Origin: Filosporella fistucella
Taxonomy: Eukaryota; Ascomycota; Leotiomycetes; Helotiales
Assembly (NCBI GenBank): GCA_030077755.1
Contig: JAQJZZ010000018.1
Span: 868,001-932,000 of the forward strand
Reading direction: 5' to 3'
DNA length: 64,000 nucleotides
The notes beneath the pieces were generated by a model. That model saw nothing but the letters and a program-made list of their open reading frames with translations, ran no database searches and was not told the origin of the DNA. Below are positions 1 to 12,089 of this stretch, piece by piece. A program made the translations under genes and the position numbers. Each line of letters opens with the position of its first letter. Within the stretch, counting starts at the first letter, position 1.

Positions 1-3000
1 AAAGAGGTGCATTTTGAATCCAATGCAATAATGGCGTTTCCTCCGAGCCAGGAATGGGGTTGCCAAGGAAAGGGAGAAACGGATGGGATTTTGTTCTCAC
101 AAGATCGTATTTTCGAGTTTTTCCATCAATTCTGTGACTTTTCCAGGTGCCTTTCCCAACTTCGTGATACATTTTCCCTATTTTCCCATTTGTCCGTTTC
201 CGTACTGTGCTCCGTAGAAATAAATATCATCTCGCTGTAATCTTCGTCCCTCGGGCTTCGGTTGGCTGGCTGCTGATCGCACGCGATCCGGATGAATTGC
301 ATCTCAAGGCAGCAGCTTTTGGTCCTCCAAAAAGCTAAAATCTTTTCCATCCAAGGAATCCATACCTTAGCGCTTCCTCCCGACAGGAACATGAAAGTAA
401 GACGGCAAATTGTTATACGATCGAATCCCGAAATAGGAAGTGGTAACCTTCTGCTACATAATGGTGGTTTCGAACTTCGAAATTTCAATGCTGGTGAATG
501 ACTTTCCTAGGCCAAGGAAGAATTTCGATCTGGCGAAGTTCGAGTTACAACGGCAATGAGAAGCTTCATTCTGGAGAGCTAATGCAACGATATAATCGAA
601 TGTGTTAACAGTTTTCGAGATCTGCTGCAGGCAGGATTGCCAAATTCCATGTCTGCGATGCCAACCATTAGAGGGGAGGAGGTGAGAGTGAAGTGAAATC
701 GATGGCCGACCGACGAATATCACAAACCGTCAAATCTCTCAGCGAGTTCAAGAGGAAAGCGAAAGCCGCATCTCCACCGTGTTATCGCAACCATCCGAGT
801 TCAAGTCTTTTTTTTCCTCCAGAGGCATCGTAGAGTCGTCTTTTCGAGTCGGTGTCTCATGTCGAACAATCCAATAGCTCCACCTCCATCACCATCTTTC
901 AAAGCGAGCACATTCCTCCTCCTCCTAACTCACCAAAAGCTCCTCTCAAACAGAAAACACCCCTTACATATAAAAACAAAAGGGAAGAACAGGAGGTGAA
1001 GATAACCTTCACATGCCAAGAACCCACTACCATTCGGTCCCGAATAGCAGGGAGCTACGGTATCTTAAGTCCGATGTCACAATCAAACGCGTCAGCAGAG
1101 TGCATATTCTCATTTAGAGTCTTGGCCTTTGAGGCTTGCGGAGATCTTTGATGGGGTGATGGTGAGTTTTGATTTGTTGGTGGTACGCGGCTCCTTTGTG
1201 ATGATGTGGGGTGAAGAGGGAGGTGTCGAGTGCGTCATTAGGTGAATAGCTTCATCTTGGGGTTGGTGTGCCGAGACTGTGTGAGGTGGATTATTCACTT
1301 GAGATTGTTCCTTGAAACCGTATTTTATGTGCTTTATAAGTGATGCTCAATATTTTTAAGATGATATCTTGGTTTTATGATATTTGTGGAATATTTTCAC
1401 TTTGCTTACTTTGTTTGCATACACAAGGGTCTCGATTTTCAAGATAATATTTTATTTGAACCCCACGTAATTATGCTGCGTCTAGATGGAAGCATCGCAT
1501 CTATATATATTGGGGAATCTATATTATAAGCTGAAATCCGAATCACCCACTGCTCATCATCGCCTCCATCTATGCTTGAAGCAGCGATCAATCCAGGCAT
1601 ACGAATGCAATTGATTTTCTCACGGGCTTCATCGTAAGATATCCGCCTCACATTCACAACTTCACTTCCTCTCACAAGCATATTCCATGTCAACTACCTC
1701 TTTCAATTTCTCACGGAGCCCATTTATCATAATTCTAGTAATAATATGACTCCAAAGCAGGCCATTCTGCTCATGCTCTCTGGAAGAGGGAGGTGTGAAA
1801 GAAAATTTTTGAAGTTATAGCTGATTTTCACATTGTCATACGTGGTACCATTCATGGAAAATGTCACTGCTGACAGTGCATTGTAGTAATCTCTTAGTAC
1901 GGAGTACAGGAATAATTTGGAGACGTACCTGACTAGGGTTTGCTATGGATGAATCTTTTGGCAATGTCGTGTGGCTAATCTTGTGATTTCGAGACAGCCA
2001 TTCAATAGCGATCACCTAAACAATACCGATAAATTTATTAGAGTCTAACTCTCCTCCTGCGGATCATCCGCTTGAACTTTATAAACGATACTTGCAATAA
2101 ATATAGTAAGCAGAGACACTTCACTCGTCGGAAATTGGTACCTCAAGATTTTGACCGTCAACCACCATCAAACATCCAATTCCCACACATCCGAGCACCA
2201 AATCTGTCTATTTCATGTATCACACCATTCCACATATTCATCCCTTATTCATCAAGGATATTCCTGCCTCGAAAGAGGTACGAACTTGCGAAACCCACGT
2301 GATGTCACCCCCACCCACCTTACAGCCTCACATCTCAAATGAAGCTTTTCGACTCCCTTCTTTCCGCAGATACCACCGCCTTAAAACCTAACATCGAACG
2401 TTATCTTTTTTTCCGCTCCATCCGGTTTCACGCCTCCGATCCGATAGTGCTTAACCGGCACTAGTCCGTCTCCACTCTCCCACCTCCCTATCAAGCATTT
2501 CACCCATCCCATTCTCATCTCAAACCATCTCTTCATCTATGCCAAGCATCTACAAAAATAAAAAGGAAACCCATAACGAATATTCCATCCTTCTATCCTG
2601 CTTCTAGCTTCCAAATCGCGGGGAAAGCTTCCTGCCGTCTTTAGCTACCTCACCTAAAGCTCGAGAGTTTGAAGCCGAGTCAGCGATCGGCATTATGACG
2701 ACGAAGGAAAGTGCCACTTTTCTTACGTACAAAATACCACTTTCACTGCTTCTCTTTCGATGAGCCTGTTACTCGTTCCACTTCTCTTGTTACGACGAGT
2801 GAGAAGTGACTGGTTTTCAATTGTCATTCTACTGTACTTATCGTATCTAATCTAGTCGAGGTTGGGGAAGTGCATCCCTACTCCTAGCTCTCCGTCTGTA
2901 GCTTGCGGTCTAGGGATACGTGTGGGGTTGAATCTGAGGTCTTTAAAAGAAGCTCTTTGTTCTGGAATTGGCTTTCAGATAGGATTCAAAATATCGTCAA

Positions 3001-3001
3001 A
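1..3001. other. Gene-poor left flank
   Basis: No convincing gene is visible in these 3 kb. Short open frames occur on both strands but none shows a recognisable motif or a consistent splice structure. The best is an 80-codon frame on the minus strand (ATG near 1681, stop at 1439), which has no feature I recognise and is left uncalled. The last 500 bases are pyrimidine-rich and probably hold the promoter and 5' leader of the permease gene that starts at 3002. Confidence 0.5.
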
Positions 3002-5073
3002 ATGCCTCATCAGCGCGAAATAGATAGAGATGCGGCTCAACTTGCCGAATTGGGCCATAAAGCAGAGCTGAATAGGAATTTCTCTCCTCTAGCGATGTTA
3101 GGTCTCGCGTTCGCGATTCTGAATTCGTGGACCGCGCTTGCGGCTTCGCTTTCTTTGGCATTACCTAGTGGAGGACCGACAAGTGTACTTTGGGGTTTGA
3201 TCAGTAAGTATTTCTGTCCTTGTTTTTGAAAATCCACTGATGAAGTAGCCGCCGGCGTATGCAACCTCTCTCTCGCCATCTCCTTAGCTGAATTCCTATC
3301 CGCTTATCCTACTGCTGGCGGGCAATATCACTGGGTTGCTGTCATTAGCTGGAAACGATGGGTACCACTCCTAAGTTGGATTACAGGTTGGATCAACGTT
3401 TCTGGATGGATAGCCTTGGTAGCCAGTGGTGGACTTCTCGGCAGCCAAATCATAGTCGGAGTCATCTCACTTTATCATCCGAATTACGAACCTCAACGAT
3501 GGCATCAGTTCCTCATCTATATCGCTTATAATGTCATTGCATTCATTATCAATGCCTTCATGACTGGAGCTCTACCCTGGATCACAAGAGGAGCTTTTAT
3601 ATGGAGTATCTTGGGATTTGTGGTTATTTCTATTACCGTGTTATCTTGCGCTAGTCCAGAATACTCGTCTGCCGAGTTCGTATTTACGGAGTTCATCAAC
3701 GAGACGGGGTGGCCAGATGGAATTGCTTGGTTATTGGGATTGTTGCAAGCGGGGTTGGGCTTAACTGGTTTTGATGCCGTAGCTCACAGTAGGCTTTCCA
3801 GTTTGCTTTTCCGTCTTGTACCATACTAACAAATACAGTGATCGAAGAAATCCCTAATCCAGCTGTCGAAGGTCCGAAAATCATGATAGCATGCGTCGGT
3901 ATCGGAGTCTTTACCGGCTTCATCTTCCTCATGGTTCTCCTTTTTGTTGCAGGGCAGATCGACGGTCCAAATGGTGTCATCGAATCAACTGCTGGACCAC
4001 TACTACAAATATTCTACAATGCGACCGGGAATAAAGCTGGGGCAATTTGTCTTTTAATGTAAGCCGTTTCTCGTCTTGTTCACTGACCGTGGCTGACAAA
4101 TCAGCTTCCCACTGGTCTGTCTACTCTTCGCGACAACGAGTATCATGACTACATCGACAAGAATGACATACGCATTCGCTAGGTACGTATCTTATTCAAA
4201 ATTCCAATATTCATTCTAACAACGAGCAGAGATGGCGGTCTCCCCGTCTCCCGTTTCTTCGCCAAGGTACCCCCTCATTTCATCCCATAACCACCCAATC
4301 TCACGATAACAGGTCCATCCAACGCTCGAGCTTCCTCTCAACGCCCTCTATCTGACCGTCGCTTGTGTCCTAATATTCGGCTGTATCTTCCTCGGCTCCA
4401 GCAGGTAAGTCCTCCCCTGCCCCTATCAAAACATTCGAAAAAGTTGCTGATCCATCCAGCGCATTCAACGCCATCATCTCTGCTTCTGTAGTCGCTCTCG
4501 GTGTCTCGTACGGTATTCCGATCGCGATTAATTGTCTACGTGGTAGGAAAATGTTGCCTGCTTCTCGACCTTTTAGATTGAATGCTTTGGTGGGATGGAC
4601 TGTGAATTTGGTGAGTTTTGGGAATTGCTGTTGAGGGGAGAATGCTAACGAGGATAGATTGGACTTGTGTATGTGATTGTGACCACCGTGTTGTTCTTGT
4701 TTCCACCGGATCTACCTACCACGGGCTCGAACATGAGTAAGTCGTTTGTGTTTTCTAGTTTTTTCGTACTGGATTTCAACCCCTTTTCGTCTCCCTAGAT
4801 AATTCACCGTAATCACTCTACCACTTTTTCCACCTCACCTTTCCACCACAAACCCCTCTATACAAACGACTCACTAACAACTACTAGACTACTGCGTGGT
4901 AGTATTCTTCATCATCCTCATAATCTCCATCATCCAATGGTTCGTAGACGGCAAAAAGAATTTCACCGGTCCGCGTGTCAATATTGAGAATCTGGCGAAT
5001 GGAGAGGTGGTTGGTATGGATCCTGAAGAGGGAAAGGGAAGTATGGGAGAGAAGGAGAAGGTTGCGATATAAG
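3002..5073 (+). CDS. Amino-acid/choline-type permease (APC superfamily)
   Basis: Plasma-membrane permease of the fungal amino-acid/choline/GABA group of the APC superfamily, which moves small nitrogenous solutes by proton symport. The N-terminus (MPHQREIDRDAAQLAELGHK) leads into the group's first membrane segment (FAILNSWTALAASLSLALPS), then SGGPTSVLWGL and the signature stretch AEFLSAYPTAGGQYHWVAVI. Further on are EEIPNP and the TSTRMTYAFARDGGLP loop, also typical. About a dozen hydrophobic segments can be followed. The gene has several short introns. The first is 3204-3248, and another (about 3790-3838, ctaacaaatacag) splices VAHMIEEIPNP. The final intron, near 4738-4887, is longer (about 150 nt) and precedes the C-terminal tail ending EKEKVAI. 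ATG 3002 is the first in-frame start. The substrate cannot be read from sequence; choline, GABA or amino acids are all possible. Confidence 0.9.
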
Positions 5074-6083
5074 TTCTTGAGTTTAGAGGGAGGGCGGAAG
5101 TTTGTAAAGATATGAGGAATATTGTATTTAAATGACATGTAAAAAACACCACCCTGTTTTCTAATTTCGTGGGATAGATAAAGCATAGAAGCATAGTCAT
5201 GCAAACCATACCTCACTAGTGCTCACTTGTCACTCTTCCATCTTGGATACATCTCTTATTGTGACGCAAGTCCTTTATAGTTCCCATAAGCACAGTCGCA
5301 CTCTCACATGTCACTATAAAACCACGGAATTACATTAGCAATAAGTTCTCTTTAAGCGGGGTCGAGAGCGTCAGGCCGGCGACGGATTTGACATTTATAG
5401 GGACAATGGATTTTTGAATTGGATGAAATACGAGGGACGAGATAAATCAAGGGGAATATGAACGGCGACCTCGATTAAGTTCAGTTAGTGACTCGCCTCC
5501 TTCCCTGTAACCACCTCAGCAGTACAGATCTGCCCTATGGTCATCCCACTCCAGGGTGAAAATTCCAGTATGGTAACTCTTTGGAGAGGAATTGAGGTAC
5601 ATCATATATGTAAGCTATCAGAGTAGAACGGGCATCTGGCTAAGTTTGAATTTTCAGGTGAAGGCATGAAGTGAGGATGGCTGGGTGCAGAAATCTGTTC
5701 ATTTCGTAGCGGATTCTGTGCTCGTCGACATGACATTTGAATTTGGACCGTGTCCTGATGCCGAGTAGAATTGTATTATACTTCCCGGTTTTTCTAGGGC
5801 TCGTTCAACAATATATTTTGTCTTGATGTTTCGATTTACAAGAATTACTAGGAGAATGATCATTTTACCGAGATAGGGGTAAATATTCGAACACTGCGCT
5901 ATACAATTGTTTCAGAGGTGGCCTGTAGGCTGGGGATTATGATATCAATTCCTAGTTCTTGATTTTGCGAAATCCAGAATTTGCGTGGCAATGAAAGTTG
6001 ATAGCTAAAACTATTGGCAGGCTAGGAGTAGAATACAAGATACCTGATTTGAATCTCTGCTAAGCCAGCAATTGCATCATCTC
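5074..6083. other. Intergenic, no gene seen
   Basis: About 1 kb between the permease stop and the stop of the convergent HET-domain gene. Frames on the minus strand over 4884-5216 are shadows of the permease's last exon and its 3' flank. Nothing else is recognised. Confidence 0.5.
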
Positions 6084-8219
6084 TTACTTTAACACGAGTT
6101 CCACAACTTCTCCTTTCTGTACTACTTCCCCATCCATCACACCCAAAACGAAACACTCCCCTACAAAGAACCAACTCTCCACCACATTTGCAGGCTCGGC
6201 ATCACCTTGCTGGTTCTTTCGTAGCACCACCGGAACGCTACAACCAGAAAGAATACACACGCAATCACCTTCCTGAACATTGGGTGGCCCTATACCATAA
6301 TACCCTTGCTCTGTGACGAAGAATGCACGAGTGCTAACCCTCAGATAAACAGCTCGCTCATCATCTCTGAAAGACTTTGAGTATACGCCCCACTCAAGCT
6401 GCGTAAAAGGATTGAATCCGGAACTGTCGCAGCAAAAGATAGGATCGAACTCAGATTCCCCTTCTTTCTTCCTTGCCGAGTATCTGGTTTGGTCGGCCGT
6501 GATGGTCCGTCTGTAAGCATCAAGTTTAGAACCCCCAGCGACGTAAGATTCCTCTTCTTCACTGTCCATCAATGCAAGCATCCTCCATTGAAGAAGAGTA
6601 AGATAGAAGATTTCTCCTGGAGGATGGCGATCCAGGTACGGTATACCTATTCTCTTTATTTCGTCGAAACGTATCCCTGACACGTGCAGCTCGTCGTTGC
6701 CGTGAAAGTGAAATTCTGGTTGGAGACCGCGTGAGGCATCATAAATATACCGAGTAGGTATTTGGTCCGCAAGTTCAGGAGGTGGTGGTTCGTAATAATC
6801 AATCGGCACAAGATGGAATGAAGAAGTCTTCCAAAGGTTTGTCCAATCTGGGACCCAGGAAGGAAGCTGCTTCACCTCCTTCGGATGGCAGCTGAGGCAA
6901 ATGATATTTAATGACTTGTGAGTATTTGCATGAACTTGCACCAGATCTATGTAGATTTGATCCACAGGCTGCTCATAGTCACACACGAGTCGAGTCTTGG
7001 AATTTGGATTCAAAGACTTCAGAGGTTGTCCTTTGAATGGTTGGAAGCCCAGAGCGCTGAGGATTGTTGAGTATAACCTTTGGGTCCGCAGAAATGCGAA
7101 TGAGGAAGCTTTCCTATTATCTTCAAGTACAGCTTCGAATTCGATATCAGTTGCAAGGCCAATCAACGAAAAGATCATATCTCTCGGGTTGGTGGCGAAG
7201 CAGGAAGCATTATTCTGCAATAATTCGAGGATCGGCATAGGTAAACCTGCCTTCAGCTTCATTCGGTATCCCCTCTTGAACCTCACATTCGGAAAATATA
7301 CATCGCCCTTTGCGATATCCTCTTCAGTATGATTGTAGACGGGTTTGTCGTCAATCATGGCCCAGACAGCAGCCGTTTCCAACTTCTTCCAACTGATGGT
7401 ATATTGTCCACACATCACAACTGCATCTCGTGCAACCACAATCTCTTGAATTACCCACATTCTCCGCCACCAAGGTCGCTTCATCAAATCAGCACCAAAG
7501 CTGGCCCATTCTTGCCCAGTTATAGGCTCCATTTCCTGGACAAGGACGACTTCACCCGTTTCATCGAATTGGACCCGCTGTTCTAGCATTTCTATCACGT
7601 TTTTTGTGTGTACTGTGTTTTCTTCACCAAGCCAGACAACCACTTCGTGCGCGAGTCGGTATATATCTTTCATGAGGGGTAATTGAGCATTTTTCTCCAT
7701 ATTGTCGTTTTGATTGATGGAAATTGCGTCAATCCAAATATTTTGAACTTCTTTGCCCTCGTGATACCGCTGTAAGTGTCGCAATGCACTATCAAGCTCA
7801 TTGGTCACGTAGAATTTACACCCATCAACGAAAATGATTGTGTCCTTTGGGCCATTACCCCACGTGTATGAGAGTGCGGTATATGAATGTTCTTTTGATC
7901 AACTAGTCAGCATTTAAAGACAAATTTCTCACAATACACGATGGGAAAATGCACTCTTACTATCTGGTTCAGTCCCGACGTTTTCATTTTCTGTGATCGA
8001 TACGTGAGCGGTGCTCAGATGAACTGGACCTGTCAAATCCTTCGAGAAGTCGAACGAGAGTACCCTAATCTCTCTTGCTCGGAGTTGAGAATAACTGAGA
8101 TTTGAGCTTCGGCGATTGCGTAACAATTGGAGTATAGGTGAAAAGGGACGTGTTACCAGCGCTAGAACTAATCCTATAAACCCCATAATTCGCGTTCCCG
8201 TGTTCTCTCCACTGTTCAT
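6084..8219 (-). CDS. HET-domain protein (heterokaryon-incompatibility type)
   Basis: Member of the fungal HET family, proteins linked to non-self recognition and regulated cell death. Two exons, 7961-8219 and 6084-7891, joined across a 69-nt intron; they sum to 689 codons (688 aa). I chose the acceptor just before 7891 because it is the only one giving both an open frame and the conserved first motif, YTALSYTWG. The other HET motifs follow in order: WIDAISINQ (canonical WxDAxCINQ, with S for C), then LMKDIYRLAHEVVVWLGE and RPWWRRMWVIQEI. Before the domain, around residues 10-35, there is a hydrophobic stretch (GFIGLVLALV...) that could anchor the protein in a membrane; many HET proteins lack one. 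The C-terminal 400 residues have no recognised partner domain, as is usual for the family. The particular incompatibility or defence role is unknown. Confidence 0.9.
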
Positions 8220-8746
8220 TAAGGAGTTTGGTTCCGCGCTGGCTCGTGAATGGTGGTCAACAGGTCAGATTAGTACAACCTGGCTGGAACAGCGGCACAC
8301 TGGGTTTACTCTGTACTGTCATGTACACAGAGCTGAGTGCGAAGTTATTCATACAACGTCACCACAGAAAATCCTCAACATCGGTGAGAAATGGCTCTTG
8401 AACGTTGGAGAATTGAAGCAAGCGAAGTGATATCCTGCACTTTCCAATTTGTTGCGCAGCCGCCCTGCTCGTTTCTAGTTGCAACTCAGCCTCCACCAAA
8501 TTCTGGGCTCCCAGCCACTGCTATGCACTCGCATGCAAGGTGGTAGTGGTATTACCTCGTGCTGATTAAGCGAGTCGCACTCAGAGGACAAAATTTGAAC
8601 AGAGACATAGCATTGTCATTGCAGAAGTGAATGAATTAATACTATAAAAATCTAGAGCGTTGGGCTCTATTTCAATTTTCATGTCTGAGAAATTTATTCA
8701 GAAATCTCAGGATGTCTACATGTACCGAGAAGAATATGGTTACTAA
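8220..8746. other. Intergenic, no gene seen
   Basis: Between the HET gene's start and the stop of the monooxygenase, both minus-strand genes. It should hold the HET promoter. An open frame at 8116-8430 on the plus strand overlaps the HET first exon and looks like chance. Confidence 0.5.
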
Positions 8747-10106
8747 CTACCCCACAACATTCAACATTTTGAGCTGCACCTCCAGAGTTGATACCTTGGC
8801 ATCGTCAACCACAAGTTCCAACTCTTTTTGCCGCCGACACCAGTCCTTCACTCCCTCATAAGAACAATTGTAATCCATAAACTCCGCAGGGTTCAGCTTC
8901 ACCTGCTTACTTCCCTTCTCAGTCCCAGGCTTAGCTTGTTGTCTACTATACGCCTGAATCAAGCTTGCTCTTTCGTGCCGCGCCTCGAAAACAGCATGCA
9001 AACAGTTCTTTATCTCTTCGCGCGACGACCCAGAGTGGAGATTGTCCACAAAACTCTGCAAAGCTTCTGCATCCTCAAAACTCTGGCTTGCACCTTGACC
9101 TTGTGTTGGGAGCATAGCGTGTGCAGCATCTCCAATAAGAATCACACGATCACGAACCCATCTTTGAAGAGGATCGATATCGCGAAGTTGGTAGAGGGCA
9201 GGTGGTTCGCTGGACGCAGTGAATAGATCTTTTATCCAAGGCGGGAAATTAGCAAAGCTTTCAAGCAATTTTTCAAGTGAGCCTTCGGATGTCCATTTCG
9301 TTGTCGAGGATTCTTCATGCATATGTTCATCTGGAACAAGTGCCACAACTCCAAATAATTTCCCATCTCTTCCCGGACCCATCACAAGACGTCTGTCGTG
9401 ACCTACTACCATTGTAGTGACAGGCTCACGAGGATTGATGAAAGCTGTGAAAGCTTTCGATTTCTCCAGCTCGCTAGTTTCGAGAAGGATGCGATATGCA
9501 GAAATTCCGGTTGGTTTGGGTTTGGAGGTGGTATCAGATCCAAGTACAGCGTCACGGATGACACTATGTATACCGTCCGCACCTATGATCAAATCACCCT
9601 TGTAGGTCTCGCCCCCTACCAGAGTCACAATCCCCATTTTGCAATCCACATTTGCAACCCTACACGAGGGAATGATACGGGCAGGTGGGCCACTGCCAGC
9701 ATCATCTGTACAGGATGCCCTAAGAGCCTCGTGCAGATCAACCCGATGATAAATGACCCTCGGCGCACCATACTTCTGCGTGTTGGATGGGATCTCCACT
9801 TGTTTCTCTCCATTCTCGTTGAAAATCCTGAATGCCTTGTCATGCATTGGTCCCTTGTTTGCAAGATACTTATCCAACCCGAGTTTCGTTACGATCTTTG
9901 AAGCATTGGGCTGAAGAGATATCAAGGCACCTACTTCGCGGTTCATCTGTGATGCTTCCAGCACTAGAATATCTCGACCTGGTTTTCGCAGAGAGAAGGC
10001 CTTCTTAGTGTTAGCTTTTCTGATATGTACTGGGCTGCGATTTAATACTCACTGCAGCGAGACCTGCGATGCCACCACCAACGATGATAATGCGTAAATC
10101 TGCCAT
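8747..10106 (-). CDS. FAD-dependent monooxygenase, salicylate-hydroxylase-like
   Basis: Flavoprotein aromatic hydroxylase of the PHBH/salicylate-1-monooxygenase type, using NAD(P)H and O2. Two exons (10053-10106 and 8747-10000) sum to 436 codons, a typical length. The short first exon carries the FAD-binding Rossmann motif IIIVGGGIAGLAA. The intron is needed because the second exon alone lacks a start and lacks this motif; splicing gives GLAAAFSLRKPGRDILVLE, as in the family. The second flavin motif is GDLIIGADGIHSV. The third is VILIGDAAHAMLPTQGQGAS, followed by QSFEDAEAL. No signal peptide, so probably cytosolic. It is transcribed away from the dioxygenase gene at 10789, with a 682-bp shared promoter holding a CCGAA repeat. 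The substrate is unknown; an aromatic ring is likely. It belongs to the proposed cluster. Confidence 0.9.
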
Positions 10107-10788
10107 ATCTCTGACCTAATCGACTTCCGAGGTTTTATCGAAGATCAACGATTTCAAATGTGTCAAGTATCCAAGTATAGGAAATTTAGGAAGAAAGCTG
10201 AAGTGGGATGTAGAGGCAGGTTTCTTGACTCAAGGAGGCCGGAAGTCTTGTGGATGCAATGCATGTATCCACCTCTCTTGCTGCAACCTTGCGCCTAGAT
10301 ACTCTTGGTATATCTGCCGTGTGGAGCCGTTAAGAGTGACATTGCTGTGGGAATTCGGCGACGAACCAGTGTTGATGTCTTGAGCATGGTTCCAGATGTC
10401 GGGGCGGGGTAGTTTCCTTGCCAAATAGATTGTAAAATGAGCTTCTCCACAATCAGTATCCAGAAACTCGGACCTGAAAGTCAAATTTGAAAGTGGGAAA
10501 GGTATACAATCGGTTCTGTGTCATTTAGGTGCGTCGTCGGCACCGAACCGAACCGAACCGAGACTTTTCCCCTATCCCCCACACCCACATTCCCGTACTT
10601 TACTCGGTGGCAATATTGTGGAGATTATTGACCTCTCGGAGAACAGGTCGATTTATCAGTGATGCATAAAAATACATTAGGCTACTCGTCTCAGAGCACA
10701 TTTTATATCCTCACCATCATTTCCTAATTTTCCTTGTTTAGACTCAACCAATAACTCACAATACAAAGGCAGAGCAAAAGCTAGAATT
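10107..10788. promoter_or_regulatory. Divergent promoter of monooxygenase and dioxygenase genes
   Basis: This 682-bp interval separates two divergently transcribed oxygenase genes and contains the four-copy CCGAA repeat listed separately. An isolated CGGTTC lies at 10511. Short frames here are not supported as coding. The arrangement suggests co-regulation of the two genes. Confidence 0.6.
10543..10561 (+). promoter_or_regulatory. (CCGAA)x4 direct repeat, candidate Zn2Cys6 binding site
   Basis: Four head-to-tail CCGAA units (the last ends CCGA) lie 228 bp before the dioxygenase ATG and 437 bp before the monooxygenase ATG. Read on the other strand they are TTCGG units, so each copy holds a CGG triplet, the half-site normally bound by Zn2Cys6 regulators. 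The same array recurs, inverted, at 15102-15121. Binding is inferred. Confidence 0.55.
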
Positions 10789-11995
10789 ATGGCTCCTTCA
10801 GCAATAACTCCGCCTGCAGACGTCGAGGTAGAATTTAGCAAGCAGCTCCAATTTCTTCCAGAGACAGATCGTCTTGTTGCCTCTGCCAAGAACGGTCCGA
10901 TCTCTGACTGGCACAAAGATCTCATTCGTGATGGATTTGCCGTCGTGAAAGGCGCAATCCCCAGAGAACGAGCAGACAGCTATGCAAATGATATGTTCAC
11001 ATGGCTAGAAGATTTGTATGTTCCTCTTCCACATGTCCTGAGTTTTAACTGACGATTTGTGAAGCAATCTTGGCTATCACCGCGATGATCACAGCACAAT
11101 CCACAAAGACCATCTTCCAGTGATCAATGAAAAGGGAATGTGTCTGAATTATGCAGTGATGCACGAGGATTTTGTTTGGAAAGTTCGTGCTGAGCCAGGC
11201 GTTGTCAGCGCATTTGAAAAAGTATACAACGATTCCGACCTCATCGTATCTTTTGACGGTGTTGGATTTGGCTTTCCCAATCGAACTGATTTACCAAAGA
11301 ACAAGCCTTGGCCGCATCAAGATCAGGATCCAGATAGGCCTGGCTTCAGATGCCTTCAAGGGTACGTGCAGAAATTACTCTCTTGAATTGACAATTCATA
11401 GCTGATGATCTTGGTGATAGGCTTGTGAATCTTCTTCCAAATGGTCCTGATGATGGCGGACTGATCGTCTGCAAAGGAGCTCATCAATTAAGTGAGCAAT
11501 TCCATCGCGAGATGGCTAATGAAACGCGCATTCCGCAGTGGACCAACGAATGGTACGGCTTCACTGATGCCGGCATGAAATGGCTTGCAGATAAGGGCTG
11601 CGAATGGGTGAAAGTTTGTGCTGAGCCTGGAGACTTGCTCTTGTGGGACTCACGTACGCCTCACTACAACCTGTCTTCGATCACTAAGCAGCCTCGTTTT
11701 TGCATATACACATGCTACATGCCTGTCGCCGATGTCTCCCAAGATGATCTAATTCGTAAAAAGAAGGCTTTCGATGGTTCGTGGATATTTAGACTCCTTT
11801 CTTTATCTAAACTAACTTGTCACAGACCGTGTTGGAACAACCCATTGGCCAAATGCCTTGCACGTCGGAGGCAATATCGCGAAGCGAGATGGTGAAATCG
11901 ATCCTCACAATCGAGAAAGACCGAGAAAAGAGCCTGTCTTGAGCGAGCGAGCACTGAAATTGACTGGTATTCCATACATAAGATCCAAAGCTTGA
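10789..11995 (+). CDS. Phytanoyl-CoA dioxygenase (PhyH)-like oxygenase
   Basis: Fe(II)/2-oxoglutarate-dependent oxygenase of the PhyH family, which hydroxylates small molecules in lipid breakdown and in secondary metabolism. Four exons, 10789-11015, 11065-11361, 11421-11776 and 11826-11995, sum to 350 codons (349 aa), a normal size. Visible metal-site residues are the HxD in NKPWPHQDQDPDR (about residue 165) and the distal His in LLWDSRTPHYN. The N-terminal SDWHKDLIRDGFAVVKGAIP is the usual start of the fold. There is no targeting signal, and the C-terminus (IPYIRSKA) is not a standard peroxisomal tripeptide, so a cytosolic biosynthetic or catabolic role is likelier than peroxisomal alpha-oxidation. 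It is divergent from the monooxygenase gene and next to a Zn2Cys6 regulator. Substrate unknown. Confidence 0.9.
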
Positions 11996-12089
11996 TGCTT
12001 TGCAGTTTGGTTGCACCTCTGTTTCTCGCCGGGGCCTTAGCACGGAAACGAGAATGTTATCATAGTAACAGATTAAATATTTCTGGTTT

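Noticed and set aside
1439..1693. 80-84-codon minus-strand frame with protein-like composition
   Set aside because: No domain recognised, no consistent flanking exon, isolated in noncoding sequence; too weak to call.
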